From NCBI RefSeq assembly GCF_003002875.1, contig NZ_PVTH01000004.1, positions 419,986-483,985 of the forward strand: DNA of 64,000 nt, read 5' to 3'. Every line of letters begins with the position of its first letter. Position 1 is the first letter of the stretch. This document shows, one piece after another, positions 18,154 through 28,300 of the stretch. The position numbers and the translations under genes are program-made. Below the pieces are notes generated by a model. That model did no database searches, was not told where the DNA came from, and was given only the letters and a program-made list of their open reading frames with translations. Source of the stretch: Arcticibacter pallidicorallinus. GTDB taxonomy: Bacteria > Bacteroidota > Bacteroidia > Sphingobacteriales > Sphingobacteriaceae.

Positions 18154-18223
18154 TTAATCAATACAGCATTCCTTCGACATTTGTTTAGCGTGCACACAGC
18201 ATATTTACAATTACGCATGTCAT

Positions 18224-18269
18224 AAAAAAAAAGAAGCTGCCCCGTTTACACGAGACAGCTTCTTTTTTT
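18224..18269 (-). terminator. Rho-independent terminator after the Oar-like receptor gene
   Basis: The arms AAGAAGCTG (18231-18239) and CAGCTTCTT (18256-18264) flank a 16-nt loop. The hairpin has T tracts on both strands, so it could stop transcription from either side. It starts 12 bp after the receptor stop. Confidence 0.8.
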
Positions 18270-18280
18270 GTAAGGATTAC

Positions 18281-21200
18281 TTAGTTAAACAAATACCGTA
18301 CTCCCAGCTGCATTTGCCAAGTAGACGAAATCGCGTCTACCTGATATGCTTTACCAGTAGTAGGTGCTCTGAAGGAGTAAGCTCCGTTATTGTATGAGAT
18401 CAGAGAAGAAGCCTGATTGCTCACAAAATATTGGCGTCCCCACGTTTTCTTCAATAGATTTCCAACATTAGAAATATCTGCGGAAATCTGCAATCTGTTT
18501 TTGGTCGAGCCGAAGGCAGTGCCCACATCCTGTAAGATTCTAAGATCGAAGTTGTGGCTCCATGGAGTTCTTGCACCGTTACGCTCTGCATAGTCGCCTT
18601 TTCTGGTTCTTAAATAGCTATCACCATTAATGAACGCTTCAAGAGCTTCCCACTGTGCAGCCTGCGCAGCGGCATCTCCGCTAAACTTGATCTGACTTGC
18701 ATTAGCAGGAACGAAAATCAGGTCATTTCCTGACTGGTTGTTCGTATCGCCGTTCAGGTCGTTTCCATAAAGGTATGTGAATGGCGTTCCTGAGAATCCT
18801 GAATAGAATAACGAGAAGGTGGTTCCATACAGATTATCTTTACCATAATTCACACGGTAGTTTAATCCCCCAACTAAACGGTGACGGATCTCATAGCTTG
18901 AAATAGCCAGTCCCGGATTGTTAGGGTCACCGGAAATCTGGTTGAACCTCCATGTTGAGAAAGCAACATCTCCTGTACCGCTGGTAACATCTCTTGCCTG
19001 TCCGTATGTATAACCAAAATTAGCATTCAGTCCCATTGCAAAAGCCTTTTGAAGCTGTGCTGTCAACGAGTAGGTGTACCCCTTATCCGTGTTGGTTAAA
19101 TACATCACGTTAGTAAATTTGCTATTTACCTGAGCTTTGTATACTGGACGGTTATCGGCACCACCTGTCAAAGCAGGATTAAGCGTTCCATTTTGCTCAA
19201 TATTTAAGTCCTGGAACAGGATATTATTAAGCGTCTTGGAGTAAATACCTTCTAACGTTGCGGTGATTTCACCCGGTAATCTAAAGTCAGAAGCAAGATT
19301 CACACGCATCACCTGAGAGAATTTGAAATCCTCATCGATAAGGTTAATTGTTGCACGTGAAGATACTTTACCTGCCTGAGGCTGGCCATTGATAGTGACA
19401 GCAGACTGATTATAAGGATCTGCAATGAACCTATCCGGATTAGCTGCGGAAATGCTTCCCTGTGTCGTTCCTGCATTGGTAAACTGGTTTCCTACCCAAA
19501 CAAAAGGAACTCTACCTGTGAATATCCCGAAACCTCCTCTGAACTGCAATGAACGCTCTGCGTTTGCAGCATAGTTGAATCCAACTCTGGGTGAAAACAT
19601 CAGAGATGACTTCGCTTTTCTGTCGGTACGCTGACCTGGAAAAGCAGCTTCAACATCTGCATTAGCTGCCGGCGTATCGAAGATCAATGGGATGTCAACA
19701 CGAAGCCCACCTGTAACTTTCAATCTATCAGAAAAAGTATACTCATCCTGCGCATAGAAGGCTAGCTGTCCTGCACCGAATTTAGCCTGTGGTAATTCAC
19801 CACCAGGAAGCAATGAGTAGTTGGAAGACATACTTAGCGCTCTTCCTGCCTCAAAATCATCAATATTATTAAAGGTCCAGTTACCATACAGGTTACTCAT
19901 GAACAAGTTTCTGAACTTATAGAACTCATTGTGCGTACCAAAAGTAAATGAGTGATTACCTGACAAGAATTTCACGTTATTGGTAACCTCGAATATAGTT
20001 TGATCAAGCTCATTAGCTACGTTATTGTTTTGAGAACCAATAACCGCTCTGTTTCCTGAAATACCGTCAATATTATTGATCGTAACCATTGGAAACAATT
20101 CCCCTTTGGTCTGCGCTTTATCCTTAATCGATGTATGTCCAAGGATCAGGTTATTCGACCAGCCTGAAGAGAAAGCACTTCTTAATTCTATAGCAGTAAT
20201 ATTCTGCGTACTCTTTTGAGATTGACCGTTGTTAGAGAAATGAAATTCAGTAGCACTTCGCGTTAACTTATCAGTATATCCGCTGATATAGTTGTGACGA
20301 ACCATCAACTGATGTTTATCATTAATATTCCAGTCTAACCTGGCGAATAATTTGTCGCTATTTGTGCTCTGCGGATTTGCTCCTGTGTAAGAACCCACAT
20401 TGTAACCATAACCATTCGCAATGCTCGCAATCCTGTCTGCTGTAGTTCTGCTGATTGCAGCTCCTGCATCACCGACATTGTATGTAGATGGATTATCTTG
20501 CTTGGTTTGCTCAGCATTGACGAAGTAAAACAACTTGTTTTCGATAAGCGGTCCACCTACGCGCACTCCATACTGATACTGATGGAAATTATCATATCGC
20601 TTGTTTGTCACCGGATTCTTTCCTTCAAGATCCTGGTTCCTTACAAAGAAATAGGCTGATCCTTCAACCTGGTTGGTTCCTGAACGAGTCACCGCATTTA
20701 CACCCGCTCCTGTAAAGTTTCCGTAAACCACATCGTAAGGTGCCAAGACTACCTGAACCTCCTGTATGGCATCCAGAGAAATCGGCTGCGCACCCGCCTT
20801 TGCACCTGGAGCGGGGCCGCTGAGTCCAAATAAATTCGTATTTGTCGCTCCATCAACAGTAATATTGGTGTACTTATAGCTAGCACCACCAAAACCGTAA
20901 CCGCTGCCGCTTGACTGTGGAGTTAAACGAGTAAAATCGCTTAACGATCTGCCAACAGATGGAAGAGATTCAAGTTGATCCTTGCTGATCGTGGTTGAGG
21001 CTCCGGTACGTCTGCTATTTAATAGTGGATCAACCTTACCCGTTACAACAACTTCCTGAAGTTCACTCCCTTCACCTTTCAAAGTAACATCGAAAGAAAA
21101 AGGCTCACCTAATTTAAGATAAGCATTCGACAGCGATTCCGAGTTCAAGCCAAGGAAACTGATTCTGATCGTGTAAGGACCTCCGATTCGCATATTGGAA

Positions 21201-21400
21201 ATGCTAACTCGTCCTTCTGAGTTAGTAGAAGCTCCATATTGCGTTCCTGTTGGCCCGTGAACAGCTTTGACGGTGGCACCGATAAGGGGCTCCCCTTTCG
21301 CGTCTTTTACGGTTCCGGTTAAACTACTTGTCGTAACCTGGGCCTTCACTGAGGCAAATCCAAGCAATGCAACAAGCGTAAAAAGTAAAAACTTCTTCAT
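18281..21400 (-). CDS. Oar-like TonB-dependent receptor with N-terminal carboxypeptidase-regulatory domain
   Basis: The protein has 1039 residues with a signal peptide (MKKFLLFTLVALLGFASVKA). Residues 24-115 are a CarboxypepD_reg-like domain (SSLTGTVKDAKGEPLIGATV). A LQEVVVTG TonB-box-like motif, a plug with TRLTPQSSGSG, and a long barrel with extended loops follow, closing in QLGVRYLFN. It lacks the SusC plug signature and has no SusD partner, so it belongs to the Oar/OmpA-type group seen in Bacteroidota and Myxococcus. Such receptors have been linked to surface proteins and outer-membrane export or uptake. The ligand is unknown. It is monocistronic, with a perfect -7 box upstream and a terminator downstream. 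Confidence 0.88.
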   Translation of the reverse strand: MKKFLLFTLVALLGFASVKAQVTTSSLTGTVKDAKGEPLIGATVKAVHGPTGTQYGASTNSEGRVSISNMRIGGPYTIRISFLGLNSESLSNAYLKLGEPFSFDVTLKGEGSELQEVVVTGKVDPLLNSRRTGASTTISKDQLESLPSVGRSLSDFTRLTPQSSGSGYGFGGASYKYTNITVDGATNTNLFGLSGPAPGAKAGAQPISLDAIQEVQVVLAPYDVVYGNFTGAGVNAVTRSGTNQVEGSAYFFVRNQDLEGKNPVTNKRYDNFHQYQYGVRVGGPLIENKLFYFVNAEQTKQDNPSTYNVGDAGAAISRTTADRIASIANGYGYNVGSYTGANPQSTNSDKLFARLDWNINDKHQLMVRHNYISGYTDKLTRSATEFHFSNNGQSQKSTQNITAIELRSAFSSGWSNNLILGHTSIKDKAQTKGELFPMVTINNIDGISGNRAVIGSQNNNVANELDQTIFEVTNNVKFLSGNHSFTFGTHNEFYKFRNLFMSNLYGNWTFNNIDDFEAGRALSMSSNYSLLPGGELPQAKFGAGQLAFYAQDEYTFSDRLKVTGGLRVDIPLIFDTPAANADVEAAFPGQRTDRKAKSSLMFSPRVGFNYAANAERSLQFRGGFGIFTGRVPFVWVGNQFTNAGTTQGSISAANPDRFIADPYNQSAVTINGQPQAGKVSSRATINLIDEDFKFSQVMRVNLASDFRLPGEITATLEGIYSKTLNNILFQDLNIEQNGTLNPALTGGADNRPVYKAQVNSKFTNVMYLTNTDKGYTYSLTAQLQKAFAMGLNANFGYTYGQARDVTSGTGDVAFSTWRFNQISGDPNNPGLAISSYEIRHRLVGGLNYRVNYGKDNLYGTTFSLFYSGFSGTPFTYLYGNDLNGDTNNQSGNDLIFVPANASQIKFSGDAAAQAAQWEALEAFINGDSYLRTRKGDYAERNGARTPWSHNFDLRILQDVGTAFGSTKNRLQISADISNVGNLLKKTWGRQYFVSNQASSLISYNNGAYSFRAPTTGKAYQVDAISSTWQMQLGVRYLFN

Positions 21401-21438
21401 AAATTTTAATTAATTCTTAATTCTGTGAATTATTGCCG

Positions 21439-21446
21439 CAAAGATA
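21439..21446 (-). promoter_or_regulatory. -7 box of the Oar-like receptor gene
   Basis: TATCTTTG on the minus strand matches the Bacteroidota -7 consensus TAnnTTTG exactly and lies about 40 bp before the start codon. No clear -33 element is visible. Confidence 0.5.
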
Positions 21447-21666
21447 ATTACGATTTTTAGATTTTTGGAGAACTCTACATGAATTTAATGTTAAGAATTA
21501 CATGATTTTTCCGTTTTCCTTATATTTTTTCTATCAAACAGGCTTGTTTGCTACAAATCATTTCAAATTTGAATCTAATACTCGTCGATTACACATTCTT
21601 CACGCATGATCTCACAGGAGCTTCTTTTCAAACCCATACCCCCTCCCAGCACCCTTATTTAATTCG

Positions 21667-21698
21667 TTTCTAAAAACCACATACAATTTGTAAATTTG
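21667..21698 (+). promoter_or_regulatory. lpdA promoter
   Basis: TAAATTTG at 21691-21698 fits TAnnTTTG exactly, with TTTC at 21667-21670 as a -33-like element after a 20-bp spacer. The start codon is 30 bp downstream. Confidence 0.55.
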
Positions 21699-21727
21699 AC
21701 CGTTTTAACATTTTATATAAGAAATTC

Positions 21728-23116
21728 ATGAATTACGACTTGATAGTTATCGGAAGCGGACCCGGCGGTTATGTTGCTGCAATTCGAGCTTCACAACTTG
21801 GACTTAAAACAGCCATTATTGAGCGCGAATCGTTGGGCGGTATATGCCTTAACTGGGGATGTATTCCAACAAAGGCCCTTCTGAAAAGTGCACAGGTATT
21901 CGAATACATCAATCACGCTTCTGATTACGGAATCAAGGTTCAAGGCGGAGAAGCTGACTTTGGTGCTGTAGTTAAACGCAGCAGAGGCGTTGCAGACGGC
22001 ATGAGTAAAGGCATTCAGTTTCTCATGAAGAAGAACAAGATCGACGTGATCATGGGAACCGCAAAAATCAAAAAAGGCGGCAAAGTTGAAGTTAAAGCTG
22101 CTGACGGTTCAGCCAAAGAATATACTGCTAAACATACCATCCTGGCAACAGGGGCCCGCTCTCGCGAACTCCCTAACCTGAAGCAGGACGGCAAAAAGAT
22201 TATTGGATACCGCCAGGCGATGAATTTGCCTGAGCAACCTAAAAGCTTGATCGTTGTGGGTTCTGGTGCAATAGGTATTGAATTCGCTTACTTCTATAAC
22301 GCAATGGGCACGAAAGTAACCGTTGTGGAATTCATGGACAGAATCGTCCCTGTAGAAGACGAAGAAATTTCAAAGCAACTGGAGCGCAGCTTAAAGAAAG
22401 CGGGTATTAATATCCTGACAAGTGCTAATGTAGAATCTGTAGATACTTCAGGAGCTGGTTGCAAAGCGCAGGTCAAAACGGCTAAGGGCACCGAAACACT
22501 TGAAGCGGATATCGTCCTTTCAGCTGTAGGTATCACGCCAAATATCGAAAACATCGGTCTCGAAGAAACCGGCGTAAAAACAGAAAAAGGCCGCGTACTG
22601 GTAGACGACTTTTACAAAACGAACATTGAAGGTGTTTACGCTATCGGTGATATCGTTAAAGGTCAGGCACTCGCTCACGTAGCGTCTGCGGAAGGTATCA
22701 TCTGCGTGGAGAAGATCGCCGGACATCATCCGGAACCTTTGAACTATAACAACATTCCTGGATGTACTTACTGCTCTCCTGAAGTAGCTTCTGTAGGATA
22801 CACAGAAAAGGCAGCGAAAGAAGCAGGATTTGAAGTTAAAGTAGGTAAGTTCCCGTTCTCTGCATCTGGTAAAGCAAGTGCAGCCGGAACAAAGGATGGT
22901 TTCGTTAAGGTGATCTTCGACGCGAAATATGGAGAGTTCCTTGGTGCTCACCTGATTGGTGCTAACGTAACCGAAATGATCGCCGAAGTGGTGGTTGCCC
23001 GCAAACTGGAAACTACAGGTATGGATATCGTGAAAACGGTACACCCTCACCCTACCATGAGCGAAGCGATCATGGAAGCTGCGGCTGACGCCTACGGAGA
23101 AGTGATCCATTTGTAA
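21728..23116 (+). CDS. lpdA: Dihydrolipoyl dehydrogenase
   Basis: The protein has 462 residues, normal for the family. The FAD-binding GSGPGGYVAA is followed by the redox disulfide GGICLNWGC (C40, C45). A second GxGxxG (VGSGAIGIEFA) binds NAD, and HPHPTMSEA near residue 441 supplies the catalytic His-Glu of the partner subunit. It is the E3 component of pyruvate/2-oxoglutarate dehydrogenases and the glycine cleavage system, reoxidising dihydrolipoamide with NAD. It is monocistronic with a good promoter and terminator, as expected for an E3 shared by several complexes. Confidence 0.97.
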   Translation: MNYDLIVIGSGPGGYVAAIRASQLGLKTAIIERESLGGICLNWGCIPTKALLKSAQVFEYINHASDYGIKVQGGEADFGAVVKRSRGVADGMSKGIQFLMKKNKIDVIMGTAKIKKGGKVEVKAADGSAKEYTAKHTILATGARSRELPNLKQDGKKIIGYRQAMNLPEQPKSLIVVGSGAIGIEFAYFYNAMGTKVTVVEFMDRIVPVEDEEISKQLERSLKKAGINILTSANVESVDTSGAGCKAQVKTAKGTETLEADIVLSAVGITPNIENIGLEETGVKTEKGRVLVDDFYKTNIEGVYAIGDIVKGQALAHVASAEGIICVEKIAGHHPEPLNYNNIPGCTYCSPEVASVGYTEKAAKEAGFEVKVGKFPFSASGKASAAGTKDGFVKVIFDAKYGEFLGAHLIGANVTEMIAEVVVARKLETTGMDIVKTVHPHPTMSEAIMEAAADAYGEVIHL

Positions 23117-23140
23117 CTACACTTTTTTTAACATATCAGA

Positions 23141-23169
23141 AGACCTGCCTGCGAGCAGGTCTTTTTTTT
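23141..23169 (+). terminator. Rho-independent terminator after lpdA
   Basis: AGACCTGC and GCAGGTCT pair around a 4-nt loop and are followed by a run of eight T. It starts 24 bp after the lpdA stop. Confidence 0.88.
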
Positions 23170-23196
23170 AGACCTGAATTTTTACGCTGAGAAACC

Positions 23197-24036
23197 ATGA
23201 ACTTATATGCTATTGTAAACGGATATTTTAAACTGGACGGGGGTGCCATGTTCGGGGTCGTCCCGAAAACGATATGGAGCAAGATAGTCCCCGCAGATGA
23301 AAACAACCTCGTCAGACTGGCTATGCGCTCTCTGCTTATTGAGGATGAAGGACGGCTAATCCTGGTAGACACAGGTATCGGAGACAAGCAGGATCAGAAG
23401 CTGATGCGTCACTATTATCTGCATGGGGATGATTCTACCGACAAATCATTAGCTGCTCATGGATTTTCAAGAGACGACATCACCGATGTCTACCTCACCC
23501 ACCTTCACCTTGATCATGCGGGTGGTGCCGTAAAAATCATCAGCGGCGAATATCTTCCTGCGTTCTCTAATGCTAAATACTGGACCAACCAGTCTCAATG
23601 GGACTGGGCAATGAATCCCAATGATCGCGAAAGGTCATCTTTTCTGAAGGAGAACCTCCTCCCTCTACAAGAGCATAAGGTCTTGCATTTCCTGAATTCT
23701 GACTCTCAGGATCAGCTTCCAAAGAGCGTTTCTACGCGTATAAGCTCCGGTCACACCGAGTCGATGATGATCCCAGCCTTGCAATACAAGAACAGAACAG
23801 TCGTCTATATAGCAGATCTGATTCCAACAGCAGCACACATTCCGGTTCCCTACGTTCCCGGATATGACGTCAGTCCTTTACTAACCATGAAAGAGAAAGC
23901 AGTATTTTTAACCGAAGCACTTGATAATGAATATATTCTATTCTTCGGACATGATGCAGACATCGAATGCTGCACTTTACAAAGCACCGAAAAAGGTATC
24001 CGTGTCAGGGAAACCTTTCCTATATCTGCGATTTAA
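23197..24036 (+). CDS. MBL-fold metallo-hydrolase, AHL-lactonase-like subgroup
   Basis: The protein has 279 residues and no signal peptide. The metal-binding motif is H102-L-H104-L-D106-H107 in LTHLHLDHAGG. Further ligands are SSGHTE (about residue 187), D in YIADLIP, and H in FFGHDADIE. The overall layout (VDTGIGDKQ, THLHLDHAGG, GHT, HD near the C-terminus) is that of the MBL hydrolases that include N-acyl-homoserine-lactone lactonases, but many members have other esters or lactones as substrate. It follows lpdA after a terminator and appears to be its own unit. The substrate is undetermined. Confidence 0.85.
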   Translation: MNLYAIVNGYFKLDGGAMFGVVPKTIWSKIVPADENNLVRLAMRSLLIEDEGRLILVDTGIGDKQDQKLMRHYYLHGDDSTDKSLAAHGFSRDDITDVYLTHLHLDHAGGAVKIISGEYLPAFSNAKYWTNQSQWDWAMNPNDRERSSFLKENLLPLQEHKVLHFLNSDSQDQLPKSVSTRISSGHTESMMIPALQYKNRTVVYIADLIPTAAHIPVPYVPGYDVSPLLTMKEKAVFLTEALDNEYILFFGHDADIECCTLQSTEKGIRVRETFPISAI

Positions 24037-24174
24037 CCCCAATTAGCGCATTTTCATGTTGCTATTTGATTTTGAATTAATAATTTTATTAAGAATATTT
24101 AACAACTTTTTTATCTTAAATGTTGTTATTGCACTAATTGGAATTAACGATCAGAAAGGGGTAGCGTACTATAA

Positions 24175-25035
24175 ATGAGGCAACTTAAAATTTCTCAGTC
24201 CATAACCAACCGTGAGTCACAATCACTTGACAAGTATCTCCACGAGATTGGCAAAGTAGATCTTATCACAGCAGAAGAAGAAGTTATTCTTGCTCAGAAA
24301 ATCCGGGAAGGCGACAGAGCCGCACTGGAAAGGCTAACTAAAACCAATTTGCGCTTCGTGGTCTCCGTAGCGAAGCAGTATCAAAATCAAGGGCTCACCC
24401 TCGGCGACCTGATCAATGAAGGCAATCTGGGTCTGATAAAGGCAGCAAAACGCTTCGACGAAACCAAAGGCTTCAAATTCATTTCTTATGCTGTATGGTG
24501 GATCCGTCAATCTATCCTACAAGCCATCGCTGAGCAGTCCCGCATCGTCAGACTGCCGCTTAATCAGGTCGGTTCTTTAAGCAAAATCAGCAAAGCATTT
24601 TCCAAGCTAGAGCAGGAGTATGAGCGGGAGCCTTCTCCCGAAGAACTCGCAGATACGCTGGAGACCACAGTAGACAAGATCTCTGACACGCTAAGCAATT
24701 CAGGCAGGCATGTGTCCATGGACGCTCCTTTCGTTCAGGGAGAGGAAAACACGCTTCTCGATGTGCTGGAGAATTCAGATCCAAACACCGACAGTATTTT
24801 AATTAATGAGTCTCTGGCTGAAGAAATAAAACGTTCGCTCCAAACCCTGACAGACAGAGAGAGAGAAATCGTCTCCCTGTTCTTCGGAATAACGAATAAT
24901 CAACCGCTGTCTCTTGAAGAAATCGGGGAGCAGTTTAACTTAACCCGTGAGCGCGTGCGTCAGATTAAAGACAAAGCCCTGCAACGCTTAAGGCATACAT
25001 CCCGAAGTAAAATTCTCAAGTCCTATTTAGGATAG
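24175..25035 (+). CDS. rpoD: RNA polymerase sigma factor, RpoD/SigA type (short Bacteroidota form)
   Basis: The protein has 286 residues. It opens with [22 protein letters not shown], the Bacteroidota primary-sigma N-terminus without region 1.1. Region 2 has [20 protein letters not shown] and the promoter-melting [16 protein letters not shown]. Region 3 has REPSPEELA, and region 4 ends in [18 protein letters not shown]. It directs core RNA polymerase to TAnnTTTG-type promoters. Region 3 and the C-terminal part are compatible with either the essential housekeeping sigma or a close paralogue; only a genome-wide count would tell. It is monocistronic, with a terminator 16 bp after its stop. Confidence 0.9.
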   Translation: MRQLKISQSITNRESQSLDKYLHEIGKVDLITAEEEVILAQKIREGDRAALERLTKTNLRFVVSVAKQYQNQGLTLGDLINEGNLGLIKAAKRFDETKGFKFISYAVWWIRQSILQAIAEQSRIVRLPLNQVGSLSKISKAFSKLEQEYEREPSPEELADTLETTVDKISDTLSNSGRHVSMDAPFVQGEENTLLDVLENSDPNTDSILINESLAEEIKRSLQTLTDREREIVSLFFGITNNQPLSLEEIGEQFNLTRERVRQIKDKALQRLRHTSRSKILKSYLG

Positions 25036-25050
25036 AAGCATTAAGATATA

Positions 25051-25077
25051 AAAGGCTGCCTTCGGGCGGCCTTTTTT
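25051..25077 (+). terminator. Rho-independent terminator after the sigma factor gene
   Basis: AAGGCTGCC and GGCGGCCTT pair (one G-T) around a stable TTCG loop and are followed by TTTTTT. Confidence 0.88.
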
Positions 25078-25139
25078 AGTATCAGAACTTTTTCATAACT
25101 TAATATAAGAAACCAATTATAGTCCTTCTTCGAAGAGTG

Positions 25140-25169
25140 CGCCTGCACTTAAGTGCACAAAAACAGGCG
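25140..25169. promoter_or_regulatory. Nested dyad symmetry upstream of the second susC
   Basis: A 14-bp perfect palindrome TGCACTTAAGTGCA at 25144-25157 overlaps a wider CGCCTG...CAGGCG repeat (25140-25145 and 25164-25169). The half-site AAGTGCA recurs at 25262-25268. Position and symmetry suggest an operator for the SusC/SusD-amidase unit; no regulator gene is adjacent. Confidence 0.4.
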
Positions 25170-25263
25170 TCATCCAAAAAACGAAACCGCAGAAGCAAAC
25201 CGGCACAATTAGGAGAAAAAACAGTAAGAATTGCCTATGAAACTTACTCCTCACGCATAATAA

Positions 25264-25288
25264 GTGCAAAACACATGCACATTCTTGC
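25264..25288 (+). promoter_or_regulatory. TGC-phased stretch upstream of the second susC
   Basis: TGC occurs at 25265, 25276 and 25286, spaced 11 and 10 bp, the last as TTGC. Copy B of the region 1 box has TGA, TGC and TTGC at the same spacing. The ATGCGTTTTT arm is absent, leaving only CGCAT at 25254, so a common regulator is possible but unproven. Confidence 0.3.
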
Positions 25289-25386
25289 AAATAACTAATC
25301 AAAAGACGAACAAACACTAAGAAACTTTCCCAATGAATCGCTAACTTACATCAACTTATCTCTTTCACCAGAAAAACTACAACATT

Positions 25387-28300
25387 ATGAGAAAACTGCT
25401 ACTCCTATTAACACTTGGAATGAGCATCTGCTTTTCCAGGGTTACGGCACAACAGATAACGGTAAACGGCAGGGTGGTCTCCGCCACAGATGACATTCCG
25501 CTACCGGGCGTATCTGTCAAAATTAAAGGGACCACCCAGGCAACAGGTACCGGCAACGACGGAAGATATTCCATCAGAGTAAACCCGGGGCAGATTCTGA
25601 CGTTTAGCTTCGTTGGGCTGGTAACGCAGGAAATCAGGGTCGGCTCACAAAGAAGCATCGACGTACGCCTTCAGGCCGACGCGACAACCTTGAAAGAGGT
25701 AGCCGTAACAGCTTTTGGACGAGAGCAGCAAACCAAGAGCCTCGGATTTTCCACTCAAAATGTAGGATCGAGAGAAATTGGAGAATCACAGCAGCCTAAC
25801 TTAGTAAACGCCCTGCAGGGGAAAGCCGCAGGTGTCCAAATCACAAATTCAGGAGGCTCACCCGGAGCGTCTTCCAATATAATCATCCGGGGAGGAACAT
25901 CCCTTAGTGGTAATAATCAGCCCCTGTTTGTAGTGGATGGTATTCCTGTCGACAATACCACTCCGGTTTCACAAGGCGGACTGGCAGCAGGAGTCGCCCC
26001 TGCATCCAACAGAGCAGTCGATCTAAACCCAGAAGACATTGCAAGCGTAACGGTCCTGAAAGGTCCCGCAGCAGCTGCGCTATACGGAATACGGGCCGCC
26101 TCTGGTGCTATAGTAATCACCACAAAGAAAGGGTCTGGCGGATCACCAACTGTCTCTTACAACACAACTTTTTCAACTGATAATGTCAACAAACTGCCGG
26201 AGCTCCAATCCCGGTACAAGCAGGGAGAAAGAGGGGCGTTCAGCACTACTGCAGCCAATTCATGGGGTCCGGAATATGCGACAACGGATCTTGTATATGA
26301 TAACCTCGGCGATTTCTTCAAAACAGGATTTACCCAAAGTCACGATATCTCGGTGAGCGGGAACACCGAGAGGAGTACTTTTTATGCCTCCGCCTCCTTA
26401 TTTGATCAGGGCGGAATTGTAGACAAGACAGACTTTGCCAGAAAGTCGGCAAGGTTTAACGCAGACACAAAGGTCGGCAAAAAGCTAACCGTAGGAGCAA
26501 GCGCAAATTATATTCAGTCTTCCAGGAACTATTTTTCTCAAGGCAGTTCAAATGGCATTATGGGTGCACTTTTCTGGCCTCGCAGCGATAACATGAAAGA
26601 ATATCTGGACGAGAACGGCAACCAGCGTGTTTTAAGTACCACCGGAAATGACAATCCATACTGGACAACCCGAAACAAACCTATAACAAGCGATGTAAAT
26701 CGAATTCTGGCGATTGGAAATGTCGTATATGATCCCTTCGATTTTCTGAACATCACCTACCGCCTGGGAACCGACTATTATACGGACGACTTTCAGAGCG
26801 TACGCGGCGCAGGAACAATTGTCACAGGTGAAGAAAAAGGTGCTATCGCCAAAGCGATCAGCACAAATCAGGTAACGACATCTACATTACTTGCCACTGT
26901 TAAAAAGTCTTTTGCAGACCAATTCAATGCAAGCTTTACAGTAGGACACAACATAGAAGACTATAGAAGAAACACCACTACATCCACGGGAGTAAACTTT
27001 TATGACCCAACCTTCCCCAGCCTGAATAACACGCCTACCGCCACCAGGACTGTCAGCAACCGACTGGAAAGAAGGCGAATCATCGGCCTCTTCGGAGATT
27101 TAAATCTGGATTGGAAAGAAATCATATATCTGAACTTCAGAGGGAGAAATGACTGGTCGTCCACGCTCCCTGTCAGCGACAGATCATTTTTTTATCCTTC
27201 TGTAAGCACCTCTATCATCCTTACAGATCTTCTGAAAGAATTAGGATCGACCGCCGAAAACAACTTCGTTTCCTTCGCCAAACTCCGCGCTTCGTGGGCG
27301 AGGGTTGGTAAAGACGCCCCTGCGCATGTGCTGGCAACAACGCTCGGAACCACTACGAATACTTCCACAATAAACCCACGGGGCTTTATCACTAACGTGA
27401 ATGAAAACTACGGCAATCCGGCCCTTCGACCTGAGTTCACCAATTCCATTGAGTTTGGTGCCGATCTGAAGTTCATCAACAACAGGTTAGGGCTTGATGT
27501 CACATACTACAAAACGAATTCCGATGATCAGATATTGAGCATCCGCACCCCTCCTTCCTCCGCTTCTTTCCTTGCCTATTTAAACGGCGGTCGCATCGAG
27601 AACGAAGGAGCTGAGGTTATACTGAACTTTCAGGCGCTCACAAGCACTGATTTAAAATGGACGATCGATGTAAATTACAGCATGAACAGATCTAAAGTGA
27701 GCAACCTCCCGGGTAATATCGACCGCGTTGAACTGTCTGACGCCTGGGTCGACAATAACGCAGCCCAGGGCGCCGCGTTTTTGAATGGCACCATGTACGG
27801 AATAAACGGAAGAGTATGGAAACGGAATGCCGAAGGCGTATTACTCATTGGAGACACAGGCTATCCGCAGGTTCAGTCTACGTATCAACTGATCGGTGAC
27901 AGAAATCCGGACTGGTTGGGCGGTATAACGAACACCTTCCGGTATAAGAACGCATCCTTTTCCTTCCTTTGGGACTTCAGAGTTGGGGGCGACATCTATA
28001 ATGGGACTCAAAATGCACTGGTTCGTTCTGGTTTAAGCAGCAAGACGCTTGACAGAGGCAGCATGGTATTTGAGGGCATTGTGGAGTCAACCGGACAACC
28101 GAATGCTAGATCTGTTGAGCTGACTCAAGACTACTATCAAACTATCTATGCCAACCAGGGTTATGACTTTGTCGAAAACGGAAGCTGGGCACGCCTGCGA
28201 TATGCAACTTTTGCATACAGCCTCCCTACCTCGCTACTTGCCAAAACCCCCTTTAAAACACTTCAACTCTCATTAACGGGCCGCAATCTTGTGCTGATTA

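Larger units (their letters stand above)
21401..21727. other. 327-bp divergent intergenic region between the Oar-like receptor and lpdA
   Basis: It carries a promoter in each direction (21439-21446 minus, 21667-21698 plus). The middle is AT-rich, and I see no gene or RNA motif in it. Confidence 0.6.
25036..25386. other. 351-bp intergenic region upstream of the second susC
   Basis: It contains the sigma-gene terminator, a nested dyad at 25140-25169 and a TGC-phased stretch at 25264-25288. No gene is visible. Confidence 0.6.

Noticed and set aside
18154..18220. ATGCG and TGC triplets upstream of the small CxxC protein, as a further copy of the shared box
   Set aside because: The spacing is not 10/21/31 bp and the T run is missing, so it does not match the element.
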